Part shown: positions 1 to 12,400 of the stretch, piece by piece | How positions within the stretch are numbered: position 1 is the stretch's first letter | Layout of the letters: the number at the start of each line of letters is the position of its first letter | Origin: Membranipora membranacea | Taxonomy: Eukaryota; Bryozoa; Gymnolaemata; Cheilostomatida; Membraniporidae | Assembly: GCA_914767715.1 (NCBI GenBank) | Contig: OU612075.1 | Location: forward strand, 9,426,001-9,486,000 | Direction of reading: 5' to 3' | Length of the DNA: 60,000 bases | The notes under the pieces: generated by a model | Database searches by the model: none | What the model was told of the DNA's origin: nothing | Seen by the model: only the letters and a program-made list of their open reading frames with translations | Position numbers and translations under genes: made by a program

Positions 1-462
1 CATTAGAACAGTTGCTGTTGTACTTCTTCTTTTCACATCTCTTGCCAAATAAGTTTTTGTCTGCAGTATCTGGAAAATGAGTCAGCTGTTGCGGCATCTT
101 TGAAGTTTTTTTATTATTTTCCGCCCTTATGACTAGCTTGGTTTGGTAGATTTCAATAAATAAGCTGTGTTTTGGTTACGCGGTAAAGTGCACATGCCCT
201 GCCCGGGTGGCAGTTAGTGGCATTCCATAAACAACCACATTCCCACCTTGGAATGCCACCATCAGGAACCTGGGATGAGTTTGACCATCTTATCTTACTC
301 CAAACTAATGTAGCGTTGCATATTTGTCTCAGGAATGGCAGTGTTACTGGAATTAAATGTTCCCCTCATTTATTTTTCAAGTCATTTTTCAGTCAATGCA
401 TGAAAAAAATTCAAAAAGATGATTTTAGATTGACAATAAAAGAATAAATATTTATTTTGCAG
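1..462. other. Intron sequence at window start
   Basis: No exon was recognised before 463. An open frame at 217-447 overlaps a hairpin (203-276) and resembles no protein I know. The rest of the TMEM131 homologue must lie upstream of the window. Confidence 0.5.
203..276 (+). ncRNA. Type E microRNA-like hairpin 1
   Basis: The 5' arm TGGCAGTTAGTGGCATTCCA folds against the 3' arm TGGAATGCCACCATCAGGAA. There are ten consecutive pairs near the loop (TGGCATTCCA with TGGAATGCCA) and a mismatched lower stem reaching a CCC/GGG base. The stem is about 27 nt with a loop of about 20 nt. It shares the GCATTCCAT core with hairpins at 4745-4833 and 44512-44576. It lies in a TMEM131 intron, same strand. No expression evidence. 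Confidence 0.5.
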
Positions 463-3400
463 AAAACAGAATTGAATCGGCACCTTATTATACAAGCTAA
501 ATCAAAGTTGGAGTTATCTAAGCTTACATTTAACTCTGCTGTGAAGAACATAAAAGGATCGCTGAGTACCCTCATAGACATCTATACTAATGTGACTGTG
601 TTTACTGTGCCAGTACATGTCTATGATGGTAAACTACAGGTAATAATAGTCTAGTTAAAACATACACCTGTGAGCAGTGAGGTGTTTGCAGAAGGGAATG
701 TTCAACATTTCGCAAAATTTAGGGCTAGTTGGGATTTACTCATCCTCTTAAATTTATATCAGCAAGCGGCAAGCCAAAATTTAGTGTTAGCTAACATTAA
801 GTCACCATCAATATAGCTAACCAAAACTTCAACCAATATTTACTCTAAGGTATAATGTTTAGCAGTTATTTGATATGGAACAGGTGACACCTGATCTGAG
901 GGCCTGTGTAGATGGGCTGCCGTCTTGTTTTAAGGTATCAACAGACATTTAAGTTTTGATATTCCTCATAGGCATATCATTTTCAAGGTTTCCATACCCT
1001 AAAGGCACCAACCTGCCTATTGAGCAAACACTTTCATTGAATATTTATAACAGTATTTCCTGCCTTCTCAGTTGTCACTCATATCTCATGTTACTTTTTC
1101 AATTTTAGATGTCATTCCAGCATGACAGTAAAGAGCTTGACTTTGGTTCGCTTGGATTTGATGAGAAGAGAGAATTATATTTCACATTGAGAAACAATAA
1201 CCCTGTCAATGTAAGAATAATCAAGCTATTTTATACGCCCTAATTTCCTGCTAACATCTAGGATGCAATACTATTGATAATTTAGCTACTCTCACATTTT
1301 ACTGCTCCTTGTATGACAATGCTGTTTTGAGTCAAGTCATGGTAGTTGTGTCCCCATTTATAGCATCAGGCAACTCCAGATTTGATATGGTAAATGTTTT
1401 GCATCAAGTGAAAGCAGGGAGTTGGGGACAGACTGCTTGATTAAAGTAGGGAATTCTCAGGCTCAGTATTCTATATATTGCTCATCATAGGACCAGTCAT
1501 CTATCTCGATATTAAAATTGAATTTGTTAAATTTGAAATCTCAAATGTCTAAACTTATTACTCATTGCTTGAATCTTCTCTTATTGTTCATATTTTACAA
1601 TTACTCACTATTATGTCCATTAAGGTGGAGATATCAGATCTCTATTCTACCTCACTAGTAACTGAAGTTCAGCTCTTTGGTGTGGAGGCAGGAAATGGGA
1701 CCACACTTACACGTCCACCTGACTGGAGCAAAATCAAAACAAATCCGGTTAGTAGTACTACACGTCATATGAACTTGGCAACTGGGAGGCAACATGTGTT
1801 ATGTAAATATTATGAAGACGTGATAAGTACCTGTGCTTTATTTGTTACATCACCACACTGACATCAAGACTACACTATTAACATGTGTATCTTTGATCAT
1901 TGGAGTCAATTTAGTATGAGTTCCTAACGAGTTCCCGCCCCTAATTTATTAAATTGACCACGGGTCGTCCCACCAAATTCCTTCTGATGGTACTCATGCT
2001 AAGTGAATTAATTCACTCTCGATCTGAGATATACCAGTAAAAGTATATCATGTGATCAGTGCGTTACTTCAGCCAATCTCTTTAAAAAATGTAAACAAGG
2101 ACAAATGTCTAGTCCCTTGTTTACACAACGCGCTTGGCTTCAAATTTTGATAAGATTATCAGTGGTTTATCACTTTCTTTATTTTACAGTTAATTCTGAA
2201 GCCTAATCACTTTGCGGTGTACAAAGTTAAGCTGACTGCACCATCTAATGCAGGAAACTATCTAGTCGATATCAGAGTCGCTACTAACTTTGACGTAAGT
2301 GGAACATAATCTAGATGAGGAAAAGTGTGCCCGATCAGACTGGCTTGAAGTAATGAAATTTATGGCCAGATAACATTTCCTCGAGCTCTTTACTTAAATA
2401 CTTACTTTAATAAACTCTTAACTTACCTAAATATTTCATGATACTTGTTACTTGCTAACATTAAATCATCCCTAAACTTGCTATGTATTTACTCCTCATG
2501 GTATATGTATATTTGTTGTGTAATAACTTGTTTCAATTTATTTAAAGATCCATTCTTAAAATATGTGGTTCCATGTACTCTTTTGGATAACAAAGCCATT
2601 CTTTAGGCTGAGTCAATAAGGAGTTTAATACAAGAAAAATTTAATCCATCAATACTAAAGTTTGTGTCCTGTGAAACCACATAAATGTACATCTTCACCT
2701 TTTACTGATTTTTTTTCCTTTATTTGGAGTTGTTCTCAGTTGACCAAATGAAGGTGGCACAACTTCAAGTTTAATGATCGTTTTGAATGATAGCACAATC
2801 ACTCCTAATATTTAGTTCAGAGGCTATTTAGGCCATATGTGTTAATGATTTGACAACAGACCCGCCCTCCATTATTCAAAACAACGCTGAGACAGTTTTG
2901 GTATTACATGTATTTTATCGGCAGGCCTGTATTGTACTGATTTGATCTCAATATCAGTTCCGGACAAGATGATTATATATTGTTGCTGTACTAGAACCTA
3001 CCATCTGCAGCAAAGTTATATGCGTTTGATTTTATTGTTTACAGACATTTTATGTACCTGTAAGATTTAAAACATCAGAAGGAAGCGTCAAGTCTATACC
3101 AGAAAAGATAGTATTCGATAAAGCTTTCCCAGTGAGTACTAGTCCTACTATTTACCCCTGTGTGAACACTGATGTATTTTGTAACAAATATAGCGCATAT
3201 CAAAATGAAGTGCATCATCTGACATTTTGTCTGCATACCGTTTGTATCAACTTGCGATCCAAAGATTAACAGTATCATTTTTGCTATATCTTGGAATTAT
3301 GTGCTCCTCGAGGGGTGGATCAATAAGAAGTCAACTCCTAGTTATAATTCTAGCACTAAGAAAAACCCCTTTCATCCTGGTATGTCACTGCTAGGAAATA

Positions 3401-6400
3401 GGCCGTTGCATTCATTAATATTGCTAACACTTACAAATATACAGATGTAAATTCATACTGGTTGACTAGGGGTTATAATTATTGCATTGTTATATATATA
3501 CATAGTAGAAGCCTACCTTTCCTCTGGAGACTGGAGATTGTTTTCAACAGTGCACTAATGTTTCCACATTCGAAAGATAATTTTTTTGATTGCAACTAAC
3601 TTTGTGCAATGATTTATTTCACAGACGAAGGTGCCATTTAAAGTATTAAAGATAAGAAGCTCTTTTGCTCACTACACTGAAGTCACTAAAGTTTCGTTTC
3701 TACCAGAAGATGGCAGATTTAGATATGAGCCAACTAAAAACACACCAACAGTATTAGAGCCATTCCAGGATACTGTGGTAAGTGGGGTTAGCAGTGTCAG
3801 CTGAAGTTGCAATATCTGATAATGCAATGCTTGTTTTGTTATCACCCATTGAAGACCAGGCAAGTGGGTTGACAGTATCACTGATAAGAAGCATTTTAAT
3901 GCAAAGGATCTGGTGTCTTCAACATACTGGAATTGGGGTTTAAATTTAATTGAATTAAATTTTAATTTATCACATATGTCTGTTTGAGTTTAATAATTTA
4001 CTCATGTAAGCTATCAGGGAGTTTTTTTTGCAGAATGCAGTTCGTTTCCAAAAAAATGATGTGAAAGTCAATCAATGCCAGCTGCCATGTCGGCCCGAAT
4101 ATCTCATATACATCCGATCACTAAACTATGATGTTTATACATTTTTTCAGATTGGACATCTTTACTTTGATGCTAACAATGGATCAGTGAATGACAGTTA
4201 TACAGGTCTACCTCTCAACTCCCCGGGTGGTCTGAACTGGGTGGCCGGACTAACTCTGCTACCTGAGACAGACGAAGTGGATACTCATCTGTATAAGAGG
4301 TTCTCTGGCAGGTGGAACCAGCTCAAGCATAAAAATACGTAAGTAATGTTTATAACGATATTTGCATGTGATAAAAAAAAATTGAATAAAGATGTTGATG
4401 AAGGTAAGGTAAGGTTGTTAAAGGTAAGGTAAGGTTAAATGCTCAAACTCTAACTGGGTTGCTGATGAATGCCACTACCGACAATCCGGGCAAAATTTTT
4501 GTACTTGATACGTCAGGTTCATGATCATGATTGCCTGAAAAATATTTTGTTTCATAATATTCATATTGTCAAACAGTGCTGGTTTATGGTGATCTCAGTT
4601 GATGCCAGGATGATCCTGTCGCATAAGTTCCTGTATTCATATGAAAGGGGAGCTTTGTTGTCGTTTTCTGTTGTTTAACCTCTATTCAACAGATTATTTT
4701 GGAGCAACTTGACTATGCATGAACGTGCATAATGGTTTGAATACACGTCTGTTTTGCTGGTAGTTGCATTCCATTATCGATCACACCAATCATTGAGCCG
4801 TGGTTGACAATGGAAAGCTACTACCAGCAACACGGGCAATGTTTGAGCAGTCGAATTTATTCACAAAACTGACCACCATTCTGACTGATTTTGGTTTTTT
4901 AGCGTGAATGTGACAGTACAAGTGGACACAGAATGGATACAGAACTTTTTATTCCCAGCCCAAGCTCATCTCACATGGCCAACACTACTACAGAATGGCA
5001 GCAGGTTAAGGTTTCCTCCAACACAGATCGGCAACATGACGGTATGTCTTTCACCAAACGTATGATTTAATTTCCACTTTGGCGTGTCAGAATTTATATT
5101 TCAGCACTTTGATAATCATGATTGTTTTTAAAGAAAAAATATTCCGTTGGACTAATAGTTGATGACTAATAGCTTCTCACCTCTGTACCTTCTACCCGAG
5201 AGAAGTAATTATTAGCTCGACTTTAGTTTGGCTAGTTTGAATGCGGCTTGATGTTAGCTTGCCGCAACTCTCACCATCTTATGTGGGAGTTTTCACAACA
5301 TAACAAGGTTGCATAAATGTTAGCTAGATACAAGTTTCACTATTCCAAGACTGTGCAAAAAGGCCCAGACCAACCGTGATAAGAGTTTGAGGTGAGATTA
5401 AGCATATAGACAAATACCAACAAATTGAATGATCTACTACAAGACCAAACATTTTATTTATTTGTTTTTCGTATCCGGGAAGAACAATCACATTGCATAC
5501 ATTCCAACTTCCAAATTGATAAAGCGTTTCCTTCTTATTGGTGATTAAAACACCCTTCAACATCTATCTATCAAACAACTTCTATGGTTTTTTGCTGACA
5601 GGCTAATTCCGTGGTGGTTGAAAATCCGACCCATACAGACGTCACTATACAGATACTCCCGCTATCCCTGTATCCTAACCCTCAGGTTATGGTCGATATG
5701 CTGATGGCAGGGTAAGTTTTTATTCTGACAGCATGATATATATATATATATATATATATATCTTTATTATATTTGCTAACCAATGTATCACGACAAATGA
5801 GACCGTGTGAAAAAAAGAAGGAATGGAATTAAATAAATGAAAGTGAAATAGTTGTGTCATATGTACTCTCTGATAGATATGCCATGAAGTAATTCATTTA
5901 GCCCAAGAATCTTCACACTGAATTATGTGAGAATACCTTAAGTTAAAATCTAGAATAAGGACGGGAATATGTAGAGCCCTTTGAATGTATTCACACTTGC
6001 GATGAGTGATACACGTGCTAATCGAGTACCATCACCTCATGTTACACGATGAATATGTGAAGTTGACCCACTTCCACTTTTTATCCTGCTATGTCATGCC
6101 TACATTCTTCTCATTCTTTTACAATTATTAATGTGACATGCAATGAGATTTTATTAGGCTATCATACTGGAATGGTTTCACTATGCAAACAAATATTTTT
6201 TTTGCAATTCATGCGTTGTTGTTGCGTTGTTGTTGTGTGCCAAGGTCCTGCAAGTGATGATAAGATTCAGGGTTCGCTGTGGAGAGTTATCGGGTCCTAC
6301 CCAACAGGAAGAAAATATTCATCAGATTGAATTTCCCTATATTGCTAATGGAAAATTGGCCTAGCATTAAATCGGCCAAACGTTAGATTTTTGACAAAAA

Positions 6401-9400
6401 TGCTTAATGATAGCATATATCCTAGAATTTAAAAAAGCATAATTTCGTTTATACTAAAACCTTTGAATTCAGGGGCTTTTGGCCGGGTCACTAAAATTAA
6501 ATCAACAACTTTTCATCCTGCAGGGTAGTCGGAAGCTGGGAACTTTGCAGCGGTGCATGGTGCTAAATATTTATGACCACTGTTTGAGCGTAACATATGC
6601 GTGCGGTTCAGACTTACAACTTCTTTCTTAATTTCAAAGCTGTGTTTAATGTCAATTTATATTCCAGGGCCGATATGAAGCGTCTAAAGTCTCTCATCAA
6701 CTATGAAGAAAAGGATGTTTTCACACTGCAGAATCTGGAGAAATATAACGTAAGTTCATCGTTACATTAATTCTAAATTCCATTGTGGTGACCCCTGACC
6801 TTGTGAGGTGAAGAGATCAGGAAAAGGTATCACTCAGATATTTTTGAAAATGCGTCAAACAGAAACTTTTATTGACTATACTGCACAATAGAGCACGACA
6901 CAGGCCAATTTTCCCCTCCCCATTCCAATCTGTTGGAGTATCCAATTATGTTTACTGAGGAGTTGTTCCCTCACAAAAAAGTGAAAAAACTCTGGATATT
7001 ATCAATGTCCTTTGTAACTTGCCATGATCTAGGGCTGGCAGTTAAAAGTTTTTCTGTTAACAGGGAACAAAATTTGTCCTTGAGATTGTTTTAGACGCGC
7101 CTTCTTCGGTGAGTGAACGATAACGGATCATCTTATGTTTAGATTAATAACATTAGCTGTTCAGTTGACCTGTGGGTTTTGTGTTTCTCTGGCTGGTCTT
7201 GGGAGCTCAAGAACAGTACCATTCTCAAGCTGGATCCAAGCTTATTATTCTCTCCTAACATTAGGTTTATGGTCAGCTTATAAGTTTGAAACATCGATTT
7301 ACAATAACTAAGAAGATACTAAGACAAATATTTCTTCTCAGTAACTTTGTCACGCGGCTAAAGAAAGAAGAAGCTGCGTGGCAGGGCTTTTTCCCGCTGA
7401 AAAACAACATAATCGCGCACAATTTTCCAATGAGAAGTCAATCGGGTTGCTGTTATGAGTGGATATAACTGACTGAATGACTGAAATCCCTTTTCTAAAG
7501 CGATTCTATAGTGATATAAATTAATCAATCGTAGTCTTTGATCCGGGGCGACAGTGTTTGCTCTCCAACTTAGGAAGAACGAGATATACACAAGATATAC
7601 TGTTTTGTTTCAGAGGAAAAGTAACAACCCAGTGCCGGGGTACAGAGAGGCCATCAAGGAGACGTATGGTGTAATGCCCCATCCTGACTCGATAGCTACG
7701 ACCCTGCTGCCGGGGGTGAGAGTCAGCGTTCTTATTGGATTCCAGCCAAAAGTAGCCAAGAGTTATGTCTCCATGATCATCATCAGGTAATAAAAGTTAA
7801 TATTTAACTACCCTAGAGGAGTAATATTAGCTAGAGATTAGTTTAGCTAGTTTTAGAGTGATTTAATGTTAGCCAGCACTAATTTTCGCTTTCTAAGATG
7901 AGAGTTTTGATGATATCATGAGGTTAAGTAAATATTAGCTAGCAAAAAAAAAGAACTTTTCCTCCTGCAAAGATTTTCCTCCTCTAGGGCACACACTTTT
8001 AATCTTTATCGGACAATTGGATATGTTTTCAAATCTATGATATCTTTTGGTTGCATTATGATAGTGATTAGCTAACTGGTTGGTAGCGGGTAGTTGTCGA
8101 AATAATATTGCAGTTGGGTTGGGTTGGGTCGAAAAGAAGAAATTTTTGTGAGTCAAAATTTGTCATAGCATGTTTCAGTCCTGAATTCATCATCAGCCAT
8201 GATCAGATGAGCAAATTTTGTCCTTGCAATCTTTCCTTGACATCTAGTAGGCACCAATTAAGTGATGCCATGGCTCTCTAATCTTAAAAAATGTGTGCAA
8301 GAAAGAGGTAAAGATTCAATGTCTTCCGTTCCTTGGTATACAGCAATAGAAAAATTATTTTTATAAATATTGAAATGGTTTAACTGGTCATAACTCAAAA
8401 AATATTGACATGCAAACACATTTTTTAAGAGTTGATCACATCATCAAGGCTATTATTATTAAATTTGTAATGATGATATTGAAACTTTAATGATGATTAT
8501 TATGTGAAAGCTATGGGATGGTATAAAATGTGGCAGGCACAGTCCTGATTGCTTAAGCCTAGGGAGGGGTATAAACTGCATGCTTTCACTTGTGAACCAT
8601 GTAGTAATTTAACTCTTAATTTCAAGCCCAAGGCATACTCCGCAGAGTGGAACGTTATTGTATTCCAGGTATAGGCCTAATGTTTAATGTAACCTAGACC
8701 ATAGTCGTAAAGGGCAATCTCTCATGATTTTGCACTGGCTGACATAATTATGACAGAAAATAACACCCAACAGGAAGAAAATATACTCTAGCGGAGTAAA
8801 ATATTAACTACGGTTAAGCTAGTAAAGAGTGACTTAATATTAGCTAGCACTAAATGTCATTAGGTAAAGATGGCGATTATGAGGTTTAGTGAATGTTAGC
8901 TAGCCATAATTTTCAGTATTACAAGCCTGAGCGAATTGGCGAATTTTTCCTCCTGCAAATACTTTATTTCTCTAAGGTTCAGGAATTGGAAAATTAGCAA
9001 ATGGTTATTTTCAAAACATCCTCAAGTAATTTGTCTATGGGGAATTATCATGACAGGTTGTATTATTCCCCGGCCCTCACCAAATTTACCAGTTTTTGGT
9101 TGGTTTAGTAAGTTAACCTGCCAACAAGGCAACAATCTTGGCTCGCACCTTACTCTTGATGCTATTTTTAGTAACAAGCAAAAAATAGAGCACCTGCCAG
9201 GAAGAAGGTACTGACAGTTGCCCCAGTGGATACCTGCCATCAGCTGTCACACACTGCTAGCTAATTACTTCCTATTTCATATGCCGGTTCTCCCTACATT
9301 ATCACTTAATAGCTTAATCTACTTCCTTATTCTCTATGGTGTGACACAAACAAACTGGTACCTACTTGCAAGTTTGTTGATTAAGAGTAGATGGAGGTGG

Positions 9401-12400
9401 TACAGATTAACTCCTGAGTTCTCTGCTCAAACTGACCAGAACTTCCGTAGCTTGTCAATTTCTTACTAAGCACTTTTTACGAACACATGGATACTGTCAA
9501 AGACACAGTTGTTTACTAAGTAGTTGTCCTTGAAGTTGTTGTAGAAGGATAATATTTATTGCGGGCTTGTCTTGCTGTCAACTTAGAGGCCTGGATTTAT
9601 TTTCTTTATTGAGAAGAAGAAGTTTTTTATAGTGAAAAGAGAATAGATGACATGTTGCAAACAATAATAATGATTTAATCAGTTTATATTTTATTGTCCG
9701 CCTGCCCGGATAAAGAGAGATTAATTCTGGAGAAGCGTGGGACCACTCCTTATATATAGTTGAGTTTGCCGCAACTACTGCCTCTTGGCTGATCAAAGGA
9801 GAAAATAATAATACTTATAATACTTGCTGATGCTGATGTAGGTCCTACTTTTCCCTTCACTCCAACCTTAGCCTTGTCATGCGGCTACTCCCCATCTACT
9901 GATAACCGCCGGTGGCCAAAAGGAAAATAACTCCCGATGGTCATGGAGGCTTATCGGATTGTACTTGATCTAGGTAATGGTGTTCTGCTGATAAGAAAAG
10001 ATAAGAAAGCTCTGCAAGGAAGTTTTTTTAGATAGGGTGACAGGCTAGGTCTAGACAATATTAGAATCTTGGAGACCTAGGTTCTGTCATAGCAAAACGT
10101 ACTAAGGCCTTTCAGGTCATACATGTCAATGAACAATTCACAAACGAAATATTCCAGACAACCCCCCTCAGGCAGATATCAAAGCCTCGAATACAGAACT
10201 GCTTGGGGTAAAAACTCCTTTTTCAAACATAAGCCAACCAACCAATCCATAAATTTATATAATATAATGTAATGTTTATGTTAAGATCTAGGGAAGACAC
10301 TTCGTCTGTATACATCGACTTCACTGGTATAATACATGACCTGAATCAGGTGGTAATACCGTCATCCAGGTAATTTATGGTACTATTTTGTGACAGTAAG
10401 TTAGCAGGCGATTTAAGGATTAGGAACAATTGGCATGTGCTGGAAGGATTGAAAGCCAATCAATCTTCACCTGGCAAGATAAACAAGAGTCTTCCTCAAT
10501 GTTTTGCGAACATATTAAACCTTTATGAGGCCAATTCTCTAGCGGCTTACAGACTGGTAAATGCCTAGTTTTAATGGCTATAAGCTATTTTCATTTCGTT
10601 TGGAAATTCGTATGTGACGTTTTGATATTGGAACATGTTATGTAAGGAGACAATTCCCGCTTCTTACTCAAAATTAGTCATATTATTGATGACGTCAGTG
10701 ATGAATAAGTGAACATGTTCTCTGTGGTTTATTTGGAATTTTAAACTTGAATACATTACTTAGGAGTAACCAAAGTTTTGGCTACTCTACCAAAGACGTA
10801 CCGTGCAGTGTCTAAAATTATGTATTCTAATCTTGGATGAAAGGACTTTTACTTTCATGATTTCATGATTTTACTCAAAATAATGTTGCCGGGCTTGGCA
10901 CAATCAATGAACTAATTGGCACAATGCAGTACAAGATTTTGAGGGAGCAGGGAGAAGTTTCATTGTTGACCTGAGCGGGTGGGGGAGGTGTTTTGGCTAA
11001 CCAATGTGCGCACATAGTTTGACGGGCCCTGGAAGAATAGGGTCGATCAAACATTTTCATACCCTATTTCAATGTAGCTGTAGATCTATGACGGTGCAAT
11101 GATGTCACGTCGTTGTCTGTCACTCTTAAGTGAAGGTTAAATCTATTGTTGAGATTTAATTATTATAATTGAGTGCAGTATCTTTATATTTATTCTAACT
11201 ACTTTATAAACTACGATTTTTTGTCATTTAAAATTCCCTCAATGGGATAAAAATTTTTCCCATCTGTTGAACAGGAATGTGTTTTTCTCCTCCAAAACTG
11301 CAAAAGCAGAACTTAAAGCTGTTATTCATGATCAAGGTCATTTTGTTTCATGCATCATTTATATATATGTTAACGTAGTATCACCATCAATATTGTTGGC
11401 AGTATTTATAAAACGACAATGAAATAACTTTCAATTTCAATTACCCTACCGATGTAATTTTCCCACACTTGGTGGCCAAACATGGCAACATGTGGCAACT
11501 AACTGAGAACGTCATTCAGATGAGTATAGCCAATTGTCACCAGTGAGAAGATTAAACTCTGCTTAATCCGCTTTCATTGAATAGGCAACTAAATTCATTT
11601 TGATCTACATTTATCCCCAGTTGTGGTTTCTCACTATTCCTAACATTGGTAGTGTCAAATTCCTATTGCAAAAGACAAGATTCCCATTTTTTTTATGACG
11701 TCAAATCGGAGGGAAAATAGTAATGTTTAATTGTTACTTGTGGATAGCGTTTTTTGCTTTTTGATAGCGATCAACCTCCGGAATATCTGAGCTCCATTGT
11801 AAATTTACATTATATCACTAGATAAGATAAGAATTTATTGCAATTCTCTCAGAAACCATGGGGTTTACAATGGAGTAGTTTTTCATGAACAAAAAGGAAA
11901 AAATTAAAAAATGTAGTGTGACACAAAAACTAGATAGCATATCTTACAAAAAAGCTAGTGGTGATATAAAAAGCTATTATGGTAATATACAGGGCTGCTG
12001 TCATGAAGCATTAGAAAGATTGCCATGCTTGATGTGATAGAAACAACATTTTTATGAACCTTTTTTCAAATTGTGTTTCAAGTAGTCTCTGATGTTCATC
12101 TTACATTGATTTCAAAACTTTTCAAAATATTTTTTCAACTTTTTAAAACAAAAATTCAAAGTTTTTTTCTTTTATTTAATACATTTTATTGATTGCCGTA
12201 ATCATTTCAAAGAATGTTTTACATTTGGAGTAAAAAGGGAAAGAAACAGCGACAAGTATGTTCATGAAGTCTAACAATCTGCAATCGTTTATGAACTTTT
12301 TAGAATCGTGTTTGAAGTAGTGTCTGATGTTCATCTCACTTTGATTTCAAAACTATGAATACCTTTTTTAGACATAAATTTGAAGTTTGTTCATAAAGTC

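Noticed and set aside
217-447. Small protein-coding gene of 76 residues
   Set aside because: It overlaps the type E hairpin and has no family resemblance; it lies in intron sequence before the first recognised exon.
4034-4150. Upstream extension of the exon at 4151
   Set aside because: The frame is open from an AG at 4032-4033. However, the acceptor TTTTTTCAG before 4151 joins the previous exon in phase and gives family-like sequence at once. An alternative longer exon cannot be fully excluded.
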